DNA of 60,810 nt, taken from the NCBI GenBank assembly GCA_014237405.1, contig JABZFO010000159.1, positions 1 through 60,810 of the forward strand, written 5' to 3'. How positions within the stretch are numbered: position 1 is the first letter of the stretch; each line of letters begins with the position of its first letter. Below, piece after piece: positions 15,977 to 25,765 of the stretch. The notes beneath the pieces were generated by a model, which was given only the letters and a program-made list of their open reading frames with translations, ran no database searches and had not been told where the DNA came from. Origin of the DNA: Desulfosarcina sp. Its GTDB lineage: Bacteria; Desulfobacterota; Desulfobacteria; Desulfobacterales; Desulfosarcinaceae. Both the position numbers and the translations under genes were made by a program.

Positions 15977-18900
15977 TTGAACGGTAACCCATCCACATCC
16001 TTTCTCCCCATAGGCGACATCGACGCGGTGGATCTTTCCCGTCATGCCCTGGTGGAGGCCTCTGCCGGTACGGGAAAGACGTATACCATTGAGAATCTGG
16101 TGGTCCGCCTGTTGAAAGAATCCCCGGATTTGAACCTGAAAAACATCCTGCTGGTGACCTTTACGGAAAAAGCCACCAGCGAACTGAAGCTGCGCATCCG
16201 CCAGAAAATTGAACAGACCCTGGACGGCGATCAAGGTTTGACCGATGCCGTCCGAAAAAAGTTGGGGGAGACTCTGGACGGATTTGACAATGCCGCCATC
16301 TACACCATCCACGGTTTCTGTCACACGCTGCTGAAGGAATTTCCCTTTGAAACCGGAAACCTGTTTCAACAGGAGGTGATCGACGACGGCCCGCTGCTGG
16401 AGAAACTGCTCAAAGCGCAGATGCGCACGGACTGGCCACGCAGATACGGCCATCGCCTGGAAGCGCTGCTGACCCTTTCCAACTTTTCAGCCAACGCAGA
16501 TGTATTTGTGGAGACTGCCGTCAACCTGGCTCAGCGGCTTTCCGATGACCCGGTCTGTGAAATGCTGATTCCTGATCCTGCGGAGATGGATGTGGACGAC
16601 CTGTGGCAAGCGGCCCAGCAGACGGTGCTGGCACTCAAGAGGCTGGTGGGGACGCCACCACGATTTTCTGGCGGTTATGGCCGGCTCAACATCAACGCAC
16701 GGACCAAAGCCGCCATCATCCGGGATATGGTGGAACCCATCGAACGGGCGCTTGAACAGGCGGATGTCGATTCCTGCCAGCTCTCCAAATTTATGACGGT
16801 TGTTGAAACCCTTGGCGCTCGTCATTCATCAGGTGAGGCGAACATTGACCGTCTGATTCCCAAAAAATGGCTGAAAGCCGGGGAAAACCTGCATGAATGC
16901 CCCAACCTGGTGGCGATCAAGGACCGACTCGACGAGTTGGTCAGGCTGTTCGTTCGCCTTTCCCATGTTCTGATGCTGACATCGGTGGGCCAGTTGCGGA
17001 AAGACGCCTACGCCATGAAGGGGCGAAACGGGTGGATCAGCTACCAGGACATGCTTACCCGTGTGGCGGATTTTCTGATGGGGGAGGGGGCCGACGAAGG
17101 AATCCGTAAAATCCGCAACCGATATCGAGTGGCCTTTGTGGATGAATTCCAGGACACCGATGAAGTGCAATGGCGGATATTCAGCACCCTGTTCCTCGAT
17201 GGTTGCGATGATGCTCCGGACAACCGGCTTTTTCTTATCGGTGACCCCAAACAGGCCATTTACGCGTTCCGTGGGGCCGACGTGTTCACCTATCTGGGTG
17301 CCCGGCAACGGATGAAAACCCTTGCTGGCAAAGGGCTGGCCAATCTGTATGATCTGACGGTGAACTGGCGCAGCACACCGGGTCTGGTGGAAACCTTCAA
17401 TCAGATTTTTTCACAGGACGCCTGGTTCGGCACCCGGGAACAGCAAGGCCCCTTCGAGATCGGCTACACACCGGCAGGTTCACCGGATGCGAATCAACTG
17501 CCTGCCCCGATTACCTGCGACCGGTCACAACGGCCGCCATTCAATGTCATGGACCTGACTGCTGCGAAAAGCCATGCATCCGCCAAAGTGCTGCTGGCCG
17601 GCTTTATTTGCCGGGAGATCCGTTACCTGGTGGGGCAGGGGGGAATCCGTATTACCGATCGCGATGGTCGTGATCGGGTGCTTCATTTTGGTGATATTGC
17701 CATTCTGGTGAGAAGCCAATCGGAATTCGCCCTGATCGAACCCCTTCTGAACGAATTGTCTATCCCTTACGCCTACTACCGAAAGCCCGGGCTGTTTCAA
17801 TGCCAGGAAGCCCGTTGGCTGGGCATGGTGCTCCGTGCGGTCTGCAACCCGGAACAGGCCGCCACGGTCAGACTGGTGCTGCTGACCCCCTTCTTCGATA
17901 TTTCCCCGGCATCGTTGGAAAAATGGCAGGAACTGCCGTCGAACCATACCAGCCAGATGTTGCTGCAGCGATGGCACGTCCATGCACAAAGACGGCACTG
18001 GGGGCCGCTGTTCCAGTCGCTGATGGAAGATTCCGGCCTGATTTTCCGTCACTGCATGGATCCCGGATGGGGGCGCGCCGAAACCAATTTCCAGCAGCTC
18101 TTCGATTATCTGGAGGCATCGGCGCACACCATGAATCTGGATCTGGGCGGCCTGGTGGCAATGCTGGACAGCCTGCGCCTTTCCGACATCGGCACCGGAT
18201 CCGATGCTGATATACATCAGATCGAGGGCGAGGGAGACAAAGTCCAGATCCTGACCATGCATGTGAGTAAGGGATTGGAGTTTCCGATGGTTTTCATTGC
18301 CGGCGGGTTGACCGTCCGCAACAACAACGGCGGCATTCATGTGTATCACATCGCGGATGCAGCGTATCCCGAACGGGGTTACCGGAAGGTGATTGACCTG
18401 ACGGCCAGCACCGGAAAGGAACAGGTGGCAAAAGAATATGAAGACGAAAATAAACGGCTTTATTATGTGGCACTGACCCGCGCACGGGTCAAGCTTTATG
18501 TTCCCTACTATCCCGACAGCAGAAACTACAGATGGCTCGGACCCATCTGCCGGTTCATCTCCCAAAGCATCGGCCAGACGTTTATGAATGCCGGAAACAC
18601 GCCCCTTCCCGGTGGATGGCATGAAGTTGCCGACAATGCAGCGAGGACGCCAGACACCAAGCCCGCCAGGGACGGAAACGGGAAGACGGCAATACGTTTG
18701 CCGGCCGATCATCTACTGCCGACGCCTGCTGACTTCCGGCATCGAAAAGTCTCCCTGGAATCCTTTTCCAGCATCGGCCACCGCATCCGCCAATCGCGTG
18801 ACGTCCACGGCCGGCCGGCCCCTTTTTGCCTGATAGACGCGATTCGGCGGGAAGATGACGAGCCCGCCGCGAGCGCGCACCCCGAACCGATGGAACCGGC

Positions 18901-19630
18901 CCTGTCTGATGGGCTTCCCGGCGGAACGCGCATGGGGTCCATGTTCCACCACATCTTCGAAAACATCGATTTTCAGGCGGTGATGACCGGACCGGCGGAT
19001 ATCCTGGCGAATGATGGCGCCCGGTTCGTTATTGAGTCGGCGATCGCGCTTTACCGGATAGAGCCGCGATGGTCGCCGCAGATTGCCTGGATGATTGCCA
19101 CCACCTTAAGAACGCCCATCGACGCCAATGGCACGTCTTTCGTCCTGGGGCGGCTTACCCCGACACAGCGGCGGCATGAAATGGAATTCTATTTTCCCCT
19201 GGTGGCTTCTTTGCCGACACGTGTACCGGTTCCCGGATGTACCGCATCCGGCGACCCTTCCAGGGAGATGTTTATCCGGGGGTTCATCGACTTGGTGTTT
19301 TCATGGCAGGGGCGCTATTATATTGCTGACTGGAAATCCAACCGGCTGGAGGAGGGATTTCATCAAGCAGCCATGGCCCGGGAGATGGCATCGGCCGGTT
19401 ACGAACTCCAGTACCAGCTGTACACCGTCGCCGCGCTGAGATGGCTGAAGCGCCAGCTCGGGGACCGCTTTGACCCATATCACCATTTCGGGGGGGCATT
19501 CTACTTTTTTATCCGGGGTGTGGGCGCCGGTGGGCAGGACGGCATTTTTCATGTGACACCGGAACAGCTGCTGCCTTTGGGAGCCCTTCAGAAAACCATA
19601 CAACAACAGATTGCGGGTCTTAAATGGTAA
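15977..19630 (+). CDS. recB: RecB, exodeoxyribonuclease V beta subunit (UvrD-type helicase plus nuclease)
   Basis: A 1217-residue UvrD-family helicase with C-terminal nuclease. The start is TTG 15977 with GAGGGA upstream. Walker A is VEASAGTGKTYTIE (~28-41); other motifs are LLVTFTEKATSEL, FVDEFQDTDEVQW (Walker B), IGDPKQAIYAFRGAD, TMHVSKGLEFPMV and LYYVALTRARVKL. The nuclease region near the C-terminus has GFIDLVF and YYIADWKSN, with the Asp and Lys expected for the RecB nuclease. Unlike its neighbours recC and recD it is intact. The gene begins 88 nt after recC and ends 6 nt before recD, so the three form one operon. RecB alone lacks the processive RecBCD activity. Confidence 0.95.
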   Translation: MNGNPSTSFLPIGDIDAVDLSRHALVEASAGTGKTYTIENLVVRLLKESPDLNLKNILLVTFTEKATSELKLRIRQKIEQTLDGDQGLTDAVRKKLGETLDGFDNAAIYTIHGFCHTLLKEFPFETGNLFQQEVIDDGPLLEKLLKAQMRTDWPRRYGHRLEALLTLSNFSANADVFVETAVNLAQRLSDDPVCEMLIPDPAEMDVDDLWQAAQQTVLALKRLVGTPPRFSGGYGRLNINARTKAAIIRDMVEPIERALEQADVDSCQLSKFMTVVETLGARHSSGEANIDRLIPKKWLKAGENLHECPNLVAIKDRLDELVRLFVRLSHVLMLTSVGQLRKDAYAMKGRNGWISYQDMLTRVADFLMGEGADEGIRKIRNRYRVAFVDEFQDTDEVQWRIFSTLFLDGCDDAPDNRLFLIGDPKQAIYAFRGADVFTYLGARQRMKTLAGKGLANLYDLTVNWRSTPGLVETFNQIFSQDAWFGTREQQGPFEIGYTPAGSPDANQLPAPITCDRSQRPPFNVMDLTAAKSHASAKVLLAGFICREIRYLVGQGGIRITDRDGRDRVLHFGDIAILVRSQSEFALIEPLLNELSIPYAYYRKPGLFQCQEARWLGMVLRAVCNPEQAATVRLVLLTPFFDISPASLEKWQELPSNHTSQMLLQRWHVHAQRRHWGPLFQSLMEDSGLIFRHCMDPGWGRAETNFQQLFDYLEASAHTMNLDLGGLVAMLDSLRLSDIGTGSDADIHQIEGEGDKVQILTMHVSKGLEFPMVFIAGGLTVRNNNGGIHVYHIADAAYPERGYRKVIDLTASTGKEQVAKEYEDENKRLYYVALTRARVKLYVPYYPDSRNYRWLGPICRFISQSIGQTFMNAGNTPLPGGWHEVADNAARTPDTKPARDGNGKTAIRLPADHLLPTPADFRHRKVSLESFSSIGHRIRQSRDVHGRPAPFCLIDAIRREDDEPAASAHPEPMEPALSDGLPGGTRMGSMFHHIFENIDFQAVMTGPADILANDGARFVIESAIALYRIEPRWSPQIAWMIATTLRTPIDANGTSFVLGRLTPTQRRHEMEFYFPLVASLPTRVPVPGCTASGDPSREMFIRGFIDLVFSWQGRYYIADWKSNRLEEGFHQAAMAREMASAGYELQYQLYTVAALRWLKRQLGDRFDPYHHFGGAFYFFIRGVGAGGQDGIFHVTPEQLLPLGALQKTIQQQIAGLKW

Positions 19631-19636
19631 TTAAGC

Positions 19637-21479
19637 ATGCAAAACGAAACTTTGCGGGAGAGACTCCGACGCTACGGTATCGATGCCGGACGAAAGGAGA
19701 GGAATGCTTTGCCAATCCTGTTCGAGGGACTTGACCTTTCCGACCTGGACCTGATGACCATTCGGGATCTGGCGCGGTACGGCACTGAACCTGACGATGA
19801 CTATTTCATCGGGATGCTGGGATTGATGTTTTCGGCCCTTGGTGAAGGCAGCTTATGTGTGTCCCTGAACAGAGATTGTCTGCATGAAATCGGGCTGAAA
19901 ACAGCCGATCCTGCCGTGGTAAACCTGGTGACCGAATTTATTCGGCGCCTTGATGAAGGCCGGTACGACAATCTGATCGACCGCACCGGCAACGGTGACT
20001 TCAAACCCATGGTGATAGATGGCACCACCGGCCGCCGGCTGCTCTATTTTCAGAAATTCCATTATCATGAGAGGCGGCTGAAGCAGCGATTGGAATCCTT
20101 TTTGTCGCTGCGCGGAGACCGGAAACTGCCCGACGAAACCATACTGGCGGTGATTGACGAGCTTTACCGTGAAGGGGCGGTGATCCGAAAGGGTGCCGGT
20201 GGCGACCCGATCGTCCGGGATCCGTTTCAGGTCGATGCAATCCGGGCGGCGCTGACCACCTCACTCCTCGTCGTTTCCGGCGGGCCGGGCACCGGCAAAA
20301 CATCTATGCTGGTGAACATTCTCAGGGCCCTGGTGCGAACCGGCACCGATCCTGGGGCGGTTGAGTGGATCCACCTTGCACAAGCTTCTGGCTTACCGCA
20401 GCCGCACCGGCAGCTTTTTATACGGCGAGCGGCGTCCCATACCGGCCGATGTGATCGCCGTTGACGAGGTGTCCATGGTTGACGTGGTGATGATGGACCG
20501 GCTCTTCCAGGCCATCGACCCGGGTCGCACCCGGGTGATCCTGTTGGGGGACAAGGACCAGCTGCCTTCTGTGGAGGCCGGATCGGTGCTGGCAGATATG
20601 AGTCCGGCTGTCGGCAGCGCGTTTGCCCACCATTTCGTAGTGCTGCGCAATGTTTACCGTTCTGCCGGGAAGCTGCTCAAACTGGCGCAGGCTATTAACG
20701 CCGGTCATCCGGTGCCTTTGCGACCGATGGATTTCGACCGGGCGTTGACCCTGGAAGCAGGGCGGTGGGCATTTGTGACAGCCGGAGATGGCGGCACGAT
20801 GGACCGGCATATAGATCGGTGGGTAATGCACCACTATATCCAACAAAAAAAAGGAGATATCGATAGCTACGTGGACCTGGTGCTTCAGCTCAACCGTTCG
20901 GTGGATCCGTCGGAAACCACCATGGACGTGGATGAACGGACAGAACTGCTCAACCGGCTTTTCACGTTTGCCTACCGATGCCGAATCTTGACATTGCTGC
21001 GCCATGGTCGCACCGGTGCGCGATGGGTTAACGACCGGATTTCCGTCGGTTTGAGGCGGATCCTCGATCCTGGCAGCAACCCGGACAACCGTCTGTTCAA
21101 CGGCGCATTGATGATGGTCACCCGCAACGACTACACCCGGGACTTGTACAACGGGGATGTGGGGGTGGTGCTGCGGCAGCCCGACGGTATCTATCAGGTC
21201 TGTTTCAAGCGTTCCGGCGGGGTTGTGGCTTTTCCCGCCTCCGGGCTATCCGATTGGGACCTTGCCTTTGCCATGACCGTTCACAAAAGCCAGGGTTCGG
21301 AATTTGACGACACGTTGCTGTTTCTGCCCGAAGATCCAGGGCATCGGCTGCTGACCCGGGAAATCATTTATACGGCTACCACACGCGCCTCCCGACGTCT
21401 TATTGTTTACGGGACAACGGCTGCATTTCAAACTGCCCTGAAACGAGAAATCCATCGGCAATCCGGGTTGATGGCTTAA
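19637..21479 (+). pseudogene. recD: recD, exodeoxyribonuclease V alpha subunit, with internal loss and frameshift near 20360
   Basis: The first part (19637 to ~20355) contains the N-terminal domain and Walker A (VVSGGPGTGKTSM). Soon after RALVRTGTDPG the frame is lost. The RecD sequence resumes in another frame at about 20365 with SGSTLHKLLAYRSR, then Walker B (VIAVDEVSMVD), LLGDKDQLPSVEAGSVL, MTVHKSQGSEFD and YTATTRASRRL. The missing segment is where other RecD proteins carry the helicase Ia motif (APTGKA type), so roughly 40-60 residues are gone. The same kind of break is seen in recC upstream, while recB between them is intact. Confidence 0.88.
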
Positions 21480-21676
21480 GGGCCGCGGAAAAATCTCCCC
21501 AACGTAGGAAAAAAAACTCTCAATTTCTGTGATAGGATAGTGTTGGTATCATCCATAACGGAGAAGTAAAAATAATTTAACATATTGAAATATTATTAAA
21601 TACAGTTTTTTTAACAAACTGGCCCATGACTTGCTGAGATAATTGAAGTTCCAACGCAATTGAAGAAAGGCGGGTT

Positions 21677-22003
21677 ATGGGAATCGAACGATGGTGGGTG
21701 AATCTGGGCAGACTATTTGGGTTGAAACCGGACTCGGAAATGGTATATGACCGATCAGACAAACGCAACCAATGTCTGATCACTTCAGAGTTCGGCTATT
21801 TCGGATATGTGGATTCAGCACTGATAAGAAATTTGAATCGCTCGGGAGCCTTTGTTGAAACCCGACAAAGATTTCACGTAGGTGAAGTGGTCCGGCTGAA
21901 ATTCCCGCTGCACTACCTCGATCCACCGGTGGAGGTAACGGGTGTGATCGCATGGACTGGTTCCGGCGGAGTCGGGGTGAAGTTTAACCAAACTGAATTT
22001 TAG
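21677..22003 (+). CDS. PilZ-domain-like protein
   Basis: A 108-residue protein starting at ATG 21677 behind GAAGAAAGGCGGG. Features of the atypical PilZ/TIGR02266 type are a basic N-terminal part (RSDKRNQC), RNLNRSGAFVET, a G-x-x-V-x-L-x-F strand (VGEVVRLKF) and GVIAWTGSGGVGVKF. Such proteins bind cyclic di-GMP or serve as degenerate adaptors. The canonical RxxxR is not clear, so binding is uncertain. The 197 nt upstream (21480-21676) is AT-rich with no recognised element. Confidence 0.7.
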   Translation: MGIERWWVNLGRLFGLKPDSEMVYDRSDKRNQCLITSEFGYFGYVDSALIRNLNRSGAFVETRQRFHVGEVVRLKFPLHYLDPPVEVTGVIAWTGSGGVGVKFNQTEF

Positions 22004-22047
22004 GCGGAGCCGTTCCAATAAAAAACGGCAATGGGATCATCCACCCG

Positions 22048-22076
22048 TTGACAAGCCGCCGATAAACTTTTACGAT
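22048..22076 (+). promoter_or_regulatory. Sigma-70 promoter for the HU/IHF gene
   Basis: TTGACA (22048-22053), a 17-nt spacer and TACGAT (22071-22076). It lies 34 nt before the HU-like start codon. Confidence 0.7.
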
Positions 22077-22110
22077 ACTGATATAATTCACGATACCAAG
22101 GGGGGTAGAC

Positions 22111-22395
22111 ATGAACAAGGGGGATCTGATCGAAGCACTGAAAAGAAAAAACGGCTTTACTCGAGAGAAAGCTGAGCGGGTGATCGATCTCTTTTTCGGA
22201 GAGATGGCCAATGCGCTCGTCAATGGCGACCGTGTAGAGATCAGGGGGTTCGGCAGCATCTTTGTGAAACATTATGATGCCTATAGGGGGCGAAATCCAA
22301 AGACGGGTGAATCGGTCATGGTTAAGTCCAAGCGCCTGCCTTTTTTCAGGTGTGGAAAGGAACTTAAAGAGCGGGTGGACAATCTAAACAACTGA
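22111..22395 (+). CDS. HU/IHF-family DNA-bending protein
   Basis: A 94-residue nucleoid protein. The fold is complete: N-terminal helices (MNKGDLIEALKRKNGFTREKAERVIDLFF), the GDRVEIRGFGSIFVK strand, the flexible arm with the conserved RNPKTGE motif and proline, and a basic C-terminal helix. A GGGG-containing ribosome site precedes ATG 22111. The subtype (HU-beta versus IHF-beta) cannot be settled by eye. Confidence 0.93.
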   Translation: MNKGDLIEALKRKNGFTREKAERVIDLFFGEMANALVNGDRVEIRGFGSIFVKHYDAYRGRNPKTGESVMVKSKRLPFFRCGKELKERVDNLNN

Positions 22396-22548
22396 TTGTC
22401 CGCACCCAGTTATCCCCTTCTTGTTGTAACTTGGCCGCCAAGGCAATACATCTTTAGAAAAACACCTTATGGGCCTGCCTTTCGATGCCCATTCAGGGCA
22501 CGGGAAGTCCATTCCCACCGGCCATGTGTGTGCCTGTCCACCCGACTG

Positions 22549-22606
22549 AGGGTCTGTCCGAAAATAAGTGGTGCAAGATGGCGGCAGTTGTTTTTAGACA
22601 GGCCCT
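22549..22606 (+). repeat. 58-bp MITE-like palindromic element
   Basis: Imperfect terminal inverted repeats AGGGTCTGTCCGAAAA (22549-22564) and TTTTTAGACAGGCCCT (22591-22606) enclose only 26 nt. Such ends are typical of insertion-sequence termini, so this is a minimal non-autonomous element or the fused ends of a lost IS. It lies between the HU gene and the CULT-domain gene; nothing else is evident in 22396-22624. Confidence 0.6.
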
Positions 22607-22624
22607 AAAGACCGACAGACGACG

Positions 22625-23089
22625 ATGAACAGACCGCTTGTACAGGCTGGCTGCTTCTGGCCCTATCCGTTATCGCAAAACCGGTTCCTGTATCTGTTTC
22701 GACCGGACCCCAAGCCGGAAAAGGTGGACGTTGATTCGTTTGGTGCGCCTCAAGGCAACAAATCACCGGCAACCGCGAATGCAATTGTCTGCCGCCAATG
22801 CCTTCACGTGATCACCTCGTCCGCCGAGCGCAAAGTCATCGACGGCGCGCACTCGCATACCTTTGCCAACCCGGAAGGCATCGTTTTTGAAATCGCCTGT
22901 TACCGGGATGCATGGGGCTGCGGCTATGTGGGGCCTGCATCGCCCGAATTCACATGGTTTGTCGGTTACGTCTGGCGCATTGCTGTTTGTGCCAGTTGCC
23001 ATGTTCACCTTGGATGGCGCTTCTCCGCACCTGATGGCCATTTTTTTCACGGGTTGATCGCCAGTCGACTCATCGTCAAGGATGCCTGA
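22625..23089 (+). CDS. CULT-domain (cereblon thalidomide-binding-like) protein
   Basis: A 154-residue protein whose residues ~52-150 match the CULT fold. Zinc-binding Cys pairs are seen in CRQC and CASC. The block HSHTFANPEGIVFEIACY follows the first pair. The three Trp of the aromatic cage lie in FTWFVGYVWRIAVC and HLGW. Eukaryotic cereblon uses this pocket to bind thalidomide-type glutarimides and C-terminal cyclic imides of proteins; stand-alone bacterial versions exist and their natural role is not settled. The N-terminal ~45 residues look unstructured, and the ribosome site at 22625 is weak, so the true start could be a little further in. Confidence 0.82.
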   Translation: MNRPLVQAGCFWPYPLSQNRFLYLFRPDPKPEKVDVDSFGAPQGNKSPATANAIVCRQCLHVITSSAERKVIDGAHSHTFANPEGIVFEIACYRDAWGCGYVGPASPEFTWFVGYVWRIAVCASCHVHLGWRFSAPDGHFFHGLIASRLIVKDA

Positions 23090-23155
23090 AGGAGAGAGTT
23101 GGTAACGGTCGGATCTTGATAAATAATATATAATAATGGGAGTAATTTTTCGGAT

Positions 23156-23338
23156 ATGTCCATCATTAAAGCAATCCCGATCCTCGTGGCCGCGTTTTTT
23201 CTCGGCAACTGGTTTCTTTCCGAAGCCAGAAGGGCCAAAGCGGCCAGAAAACCCTGGTATGCGCCCTACCTCACGATCCCGGGAATTTTGATCATTATCA
23301 CATTCATGATTCCCGTCTACATTCGATTTTTTCATTAA
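23156..23338 (+). CDS. Small two-TM membrane protein
   Basis: A 60-residue protein with two hydrophobic helices (IIKAIPILVAAFFLGNWFL and LTIPGILIIITFMIPVYI) joined by a basic loop (ARRAKAARKPWY). No family recognised. It ends 17 nt before the helicase gene on the same strand and may be co-transcribed with it. Confidence 0.65.
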   Translation: MSIIKAIPILVAAFFLGNWFLSEARRAKAARKPWYAPYLTIPGILIIITFMIPVYIRFFH

Positions 23339-23355
23339 TCCGGTGAGAGTCTGCT

Positions 23356-24771
23356 TTGTGTGCTGAAAAAACTGAAAATGGTGAATTGCAAATCACCATT
23401 GATCATTCCCTGAAGCTGAATCATGCCCCTGTCAAACTGCTGGAAATGCTGGCGGAGCGGTTCCAGATGACCAACCCCAAATGGCTGGAGAATGAACGCA
23501 TGGGGCGCTGGAACCGGGGAACGAAAAAGATTCTCCGCTTTTACCGGCGGTTCGGGAAAAACGGGATCATCATACCCCGCGGATATGCCCGCCAGCTGAT
23601 TCTTTTGCTCAAACGGGAGAATCTTTCCTATTGCATTGATGATCAGCGCCGACTGCTGCCTGAGGTGGCCTTTACCTTCAACGGTACGCTTAAATCGTTC
23701 CAGTCAGCGGCCGTTTCGGAAATGGTGAAAAAGGATTTCGGCACATTGAATGCACCGACGGGAAGCGGCAAAACCGTTATGGGACTCTATCTGATTGCCC
23801 AGCGGCGTCAGCCGACCGTGGTGGTGGTGCACACCAAGGATCTGGCCTTTCAATGGATCCAGCGCATCGAGCAGTTTTTCGGTATCCCTTCGGACCAGGT
23901 GGGGTTGATCGGTGCGGGAAAGAAAAGAATCGGTGACCGGATTACCGTGGCGCTTGTTCAAACCCTTTACCGGTGCACTGATGAAATCGTTCCCCACACG
24001 GGCCACATCGTAGTAGACGAATGCCACCGGGCCCCCAGCCGAACATTCACCGAGGCGGTCACGGCCTTCGACTGCCGCTACATGCTGGGACTTTCCGCCA
24101 CTCCGTGGCGGCGGGACAAGTTGTCCAAGCTCATTTTCTGGCATCTGGGGGATGTGCACCACGAGGTGGATAAAGTCCAGCTGGAGGAAAAAGGCCATAT
24201 TCTAAAGGCAGATGTGGTTGTTCGACTTACCTCATTCGAGCCCTATTTCGACCCGGTCAACGAATACACCCGCATGCTGTCCGAACTGACCGCCGATGAT
24301 GAGCGCAACCGGCTCATCGCATCGGATGTGAAAAAAGAGGTGCGGTCCGGCGCGGGAGTTTGCCTGGTGTTGTCCGACCGCAAAAAGCACTGTGAAACCC
24401 TTCAAGGAATCCTGCGGTACAAGTTTAACGTTCATTCGGAACTGCTCACCGGTGATCTGAACGATGACGCGCGAAAGACGGTACTGGAGCGTCTCAATCA
24501 GGGTCAGGTTAAGGTGCTGATTGCCACCGGCCAGTTGATCGGCGAGGGCTTTGACTGTTCAGATCTGTCCACCTTGTTCATGGCCACCCCCATCCGATTC
24601 AGTGGGCGGGTGGTGCAATACCTCGGGCGGATCTTGAGGCCTGCCCAGGGAAAAGCCCGGGCCCGGGTTTATGATTATGTGGACGAGCGGGTGGCACCGC
24701 TGGTGGCGGCGGCAAAGGCCCGGCAGCGGGTATATGGCGGCGGTACAGGGGAGATATTCCAAAAAAGATGA
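23356..24771 (+). CDS. XPB/Rad25-like superfamily 2 DNA helicase
   Basis: A 471-residue SF2 helicase starting at TTG 23356. After an N-terminal damage-recognition-like region come the Q-like segment (LKSFQSAAVSEM), Walker A (NAPTGSGKTVMGL), motif Ia (VVVVHTKDLAFQW), the DEAH-type box as VVDECHRAP, motif III (LGLSATPWRRD), motif V (IATGQLIGEGFDCSDL) and motif VI (QYLGRILRPAQGK). This set fits bacterial XPB/ComF-type helicases acting on DNA. The genomic partner is not obvious; the CULT protein and small membrane protein upstream are on the same strand. Confidence 0.88.
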   Translation: MCAEKTENGELQITIDHSLKLNHAPVKLLEMLAERFQMTNPKWLENERMGRWNRGTKKILRFYRRFGKNGIIIPRGYARQLILLLKRENLSYCIDDQRRLLPEVAFTFNGTLKSFQSAAVSEMVKKDFGTLNAPTGSGKTVMGLYLIAQRRQPTVVVVHTKDLAFQWIQRIEQFFGIPSDQVGLIGAGKKRIGDRITVALVQTLYRCTDEIVPHTGHIVVDECHRAPSRTFTEAVTAFDCRYMLGLSATPWRRDKLSKLIFWHLGDVHHEVDKVQLEEKGHILKADVVVRLTSFEPYFDPVNEYTRMLSELTADDERNRLIASDVKKEVRSGAGVCLVLSDRKKHCETLQGILRYKFNVHSELLTGDLNDDARKTVLERLNQGQVKVLIATGQLIGEGFDCSDLSTLFMATPIRFSGRVVQYLGRILRPAQGKARARVYDYVDERVAPLVAAAKARQRVYGGGTGEIFQKR

Positions 24772-25114
24772 AACAAGCGTGGGATGCAGAAACCGTCGTA
24801 TTCCACAGCGATGATGGCAAAGCCTTTCCTCCGCCGACTCCGAAAAAGGAGGAAAGATTCCCGCTGCCGCTCACCAGTTTACACCAGGGGCGAAACCGGC
24901 TTCCGGGCAGGGAAAAGAGGCTCTTGGTGTTCGGTAAAACCCTCTGCAATCCCACGCCTGTTTGCTGAAGTGAATGCGCCGAACCCGAATTTCACTAAAT
25001 ATGCATTCGGTGGTGCATGGGTGATTGGGGCAAGGTCAGTAAGTACGGACCGGCCAAAAGGATGAAGGCGTGCCTTTAGGCTAAGATAGGCCCCACCCTT
25101 TGTCAAGCATAAAC
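24772..25114. other. 343-nt gap between convergent genes
   Basis: Between the helicase and the convergent ppiA gene. A 66-codon frame (24768-24968) overlaps the helicase stop as ATGA but has Pro/Arg-rich, unstructured content and no family signature. I do not regard it as a supported gene. No clear terminator was seen. Confidence 0.4.
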
Positions 25115-25693
25115 CTATTTGCCCGAAACCAATGTCGCCTGCTTGATGACCACAGGCTCTTTTGGCAGGTCCCGCATACCCGAGCGTGATGTGGTGGGCA
25201 CGTTTTCGATCGCCCGCACCACGTTCATTCCGTCCACCACCTTACCGAATACACAATACCCCCAGCCCTGGGATGTCTTGCTTCGGTGATTCAGAAAGCC
25301 GTTGTCTTTCACATTGATGAAGAATTGGGCGCTGGCCGAATGGGGATCCGACGTCCGGGCCATGGCAATGGTACCGATTCGGTTGGTCAGCCCGTTGTCG
25401 GCTTCGTTGGGAATAGGCGGCCGGGCGGCCTTGCGCTTCATGTTCGCGTCAAACCCGCCGCCCTGAATCATGAACCCGGCGATCACCCGGTGAAAAATGG
25501 TGCCGTTGTAAAAGCCATCTCTGACGTAGGATAGAAAATTGTCCACGGTTTTGGGCGCGGCGGCGCTGTCCAGTTCCACCACAATATCGCCCCGGCTGGT
25601 GGTCAGTTTCACCCGGGGCAGGGGATCCGAAGCAAGGGCCGAGCCCGTGCAAACCAACAGGACCGAAATCATCATCACAAACCATCGTTTCAT
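25115..25693 (-). CDS. ppiA: Periplasmic peptidyl-prolyl cis-trans isomerase, cyclophilin type
   Basis: A 192-residue cyclophilin with a signal peptide ([20 protein letters not shown]) and the full catalytic domain: [31 protein letters not shown] (active-site Arg in FHRVI), [17 protein letters not shown], and [11 protein letters not shown]. It should assist folding of exported proteins. It follows the radical SAM gene by 72 nt on the same strand. Confidence 0.93.
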   Translation of the reverse strand: MKRWFVMMISVLLVCTGSALASDPLPRVKLTTSRGDIVVELDSAAAPKTVDNFLSYVRDGFYNGTIFHRVIAGFMIQGGGFDANMKRKAARPPIPNEADNGLTNRIGTIAMARTSDPHSASAQFFINVKDNGFLNHRSKTSQGWGYCVFGKVVDGMNVVRAIENVPTTSRSGMRDLPKEPVVIKQATLVSGK

Positions 25694-25765
25694 CTCAACC
25701 TCTCTTGAATTGTTGTGTGTAAAGGAGACTGGCCCAAAGGACCAGGCTCTCTAAAGATAAATATA

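Noticed and set aside
17525..18712. 395-codon open frame on the minus strand inside recB
   Set aside because: Antisense artefact; the plus strand encodes helicase motifs throughout.
13590..20370. Explaining the recC and recD breaks by in-frame UGA, inteins or programmed frameshifting
   Set aside because: The frame changes and conserved sequence is missing rather than added; no slippery heptamer with a following structure was evident.
24768..24968. 66-codon open frame overlapping the helicase stop
   Set aside because: The ATGA overlap is suggestive but the Pro/Arg-rich content has no domain or conserved motif that I can recognise.
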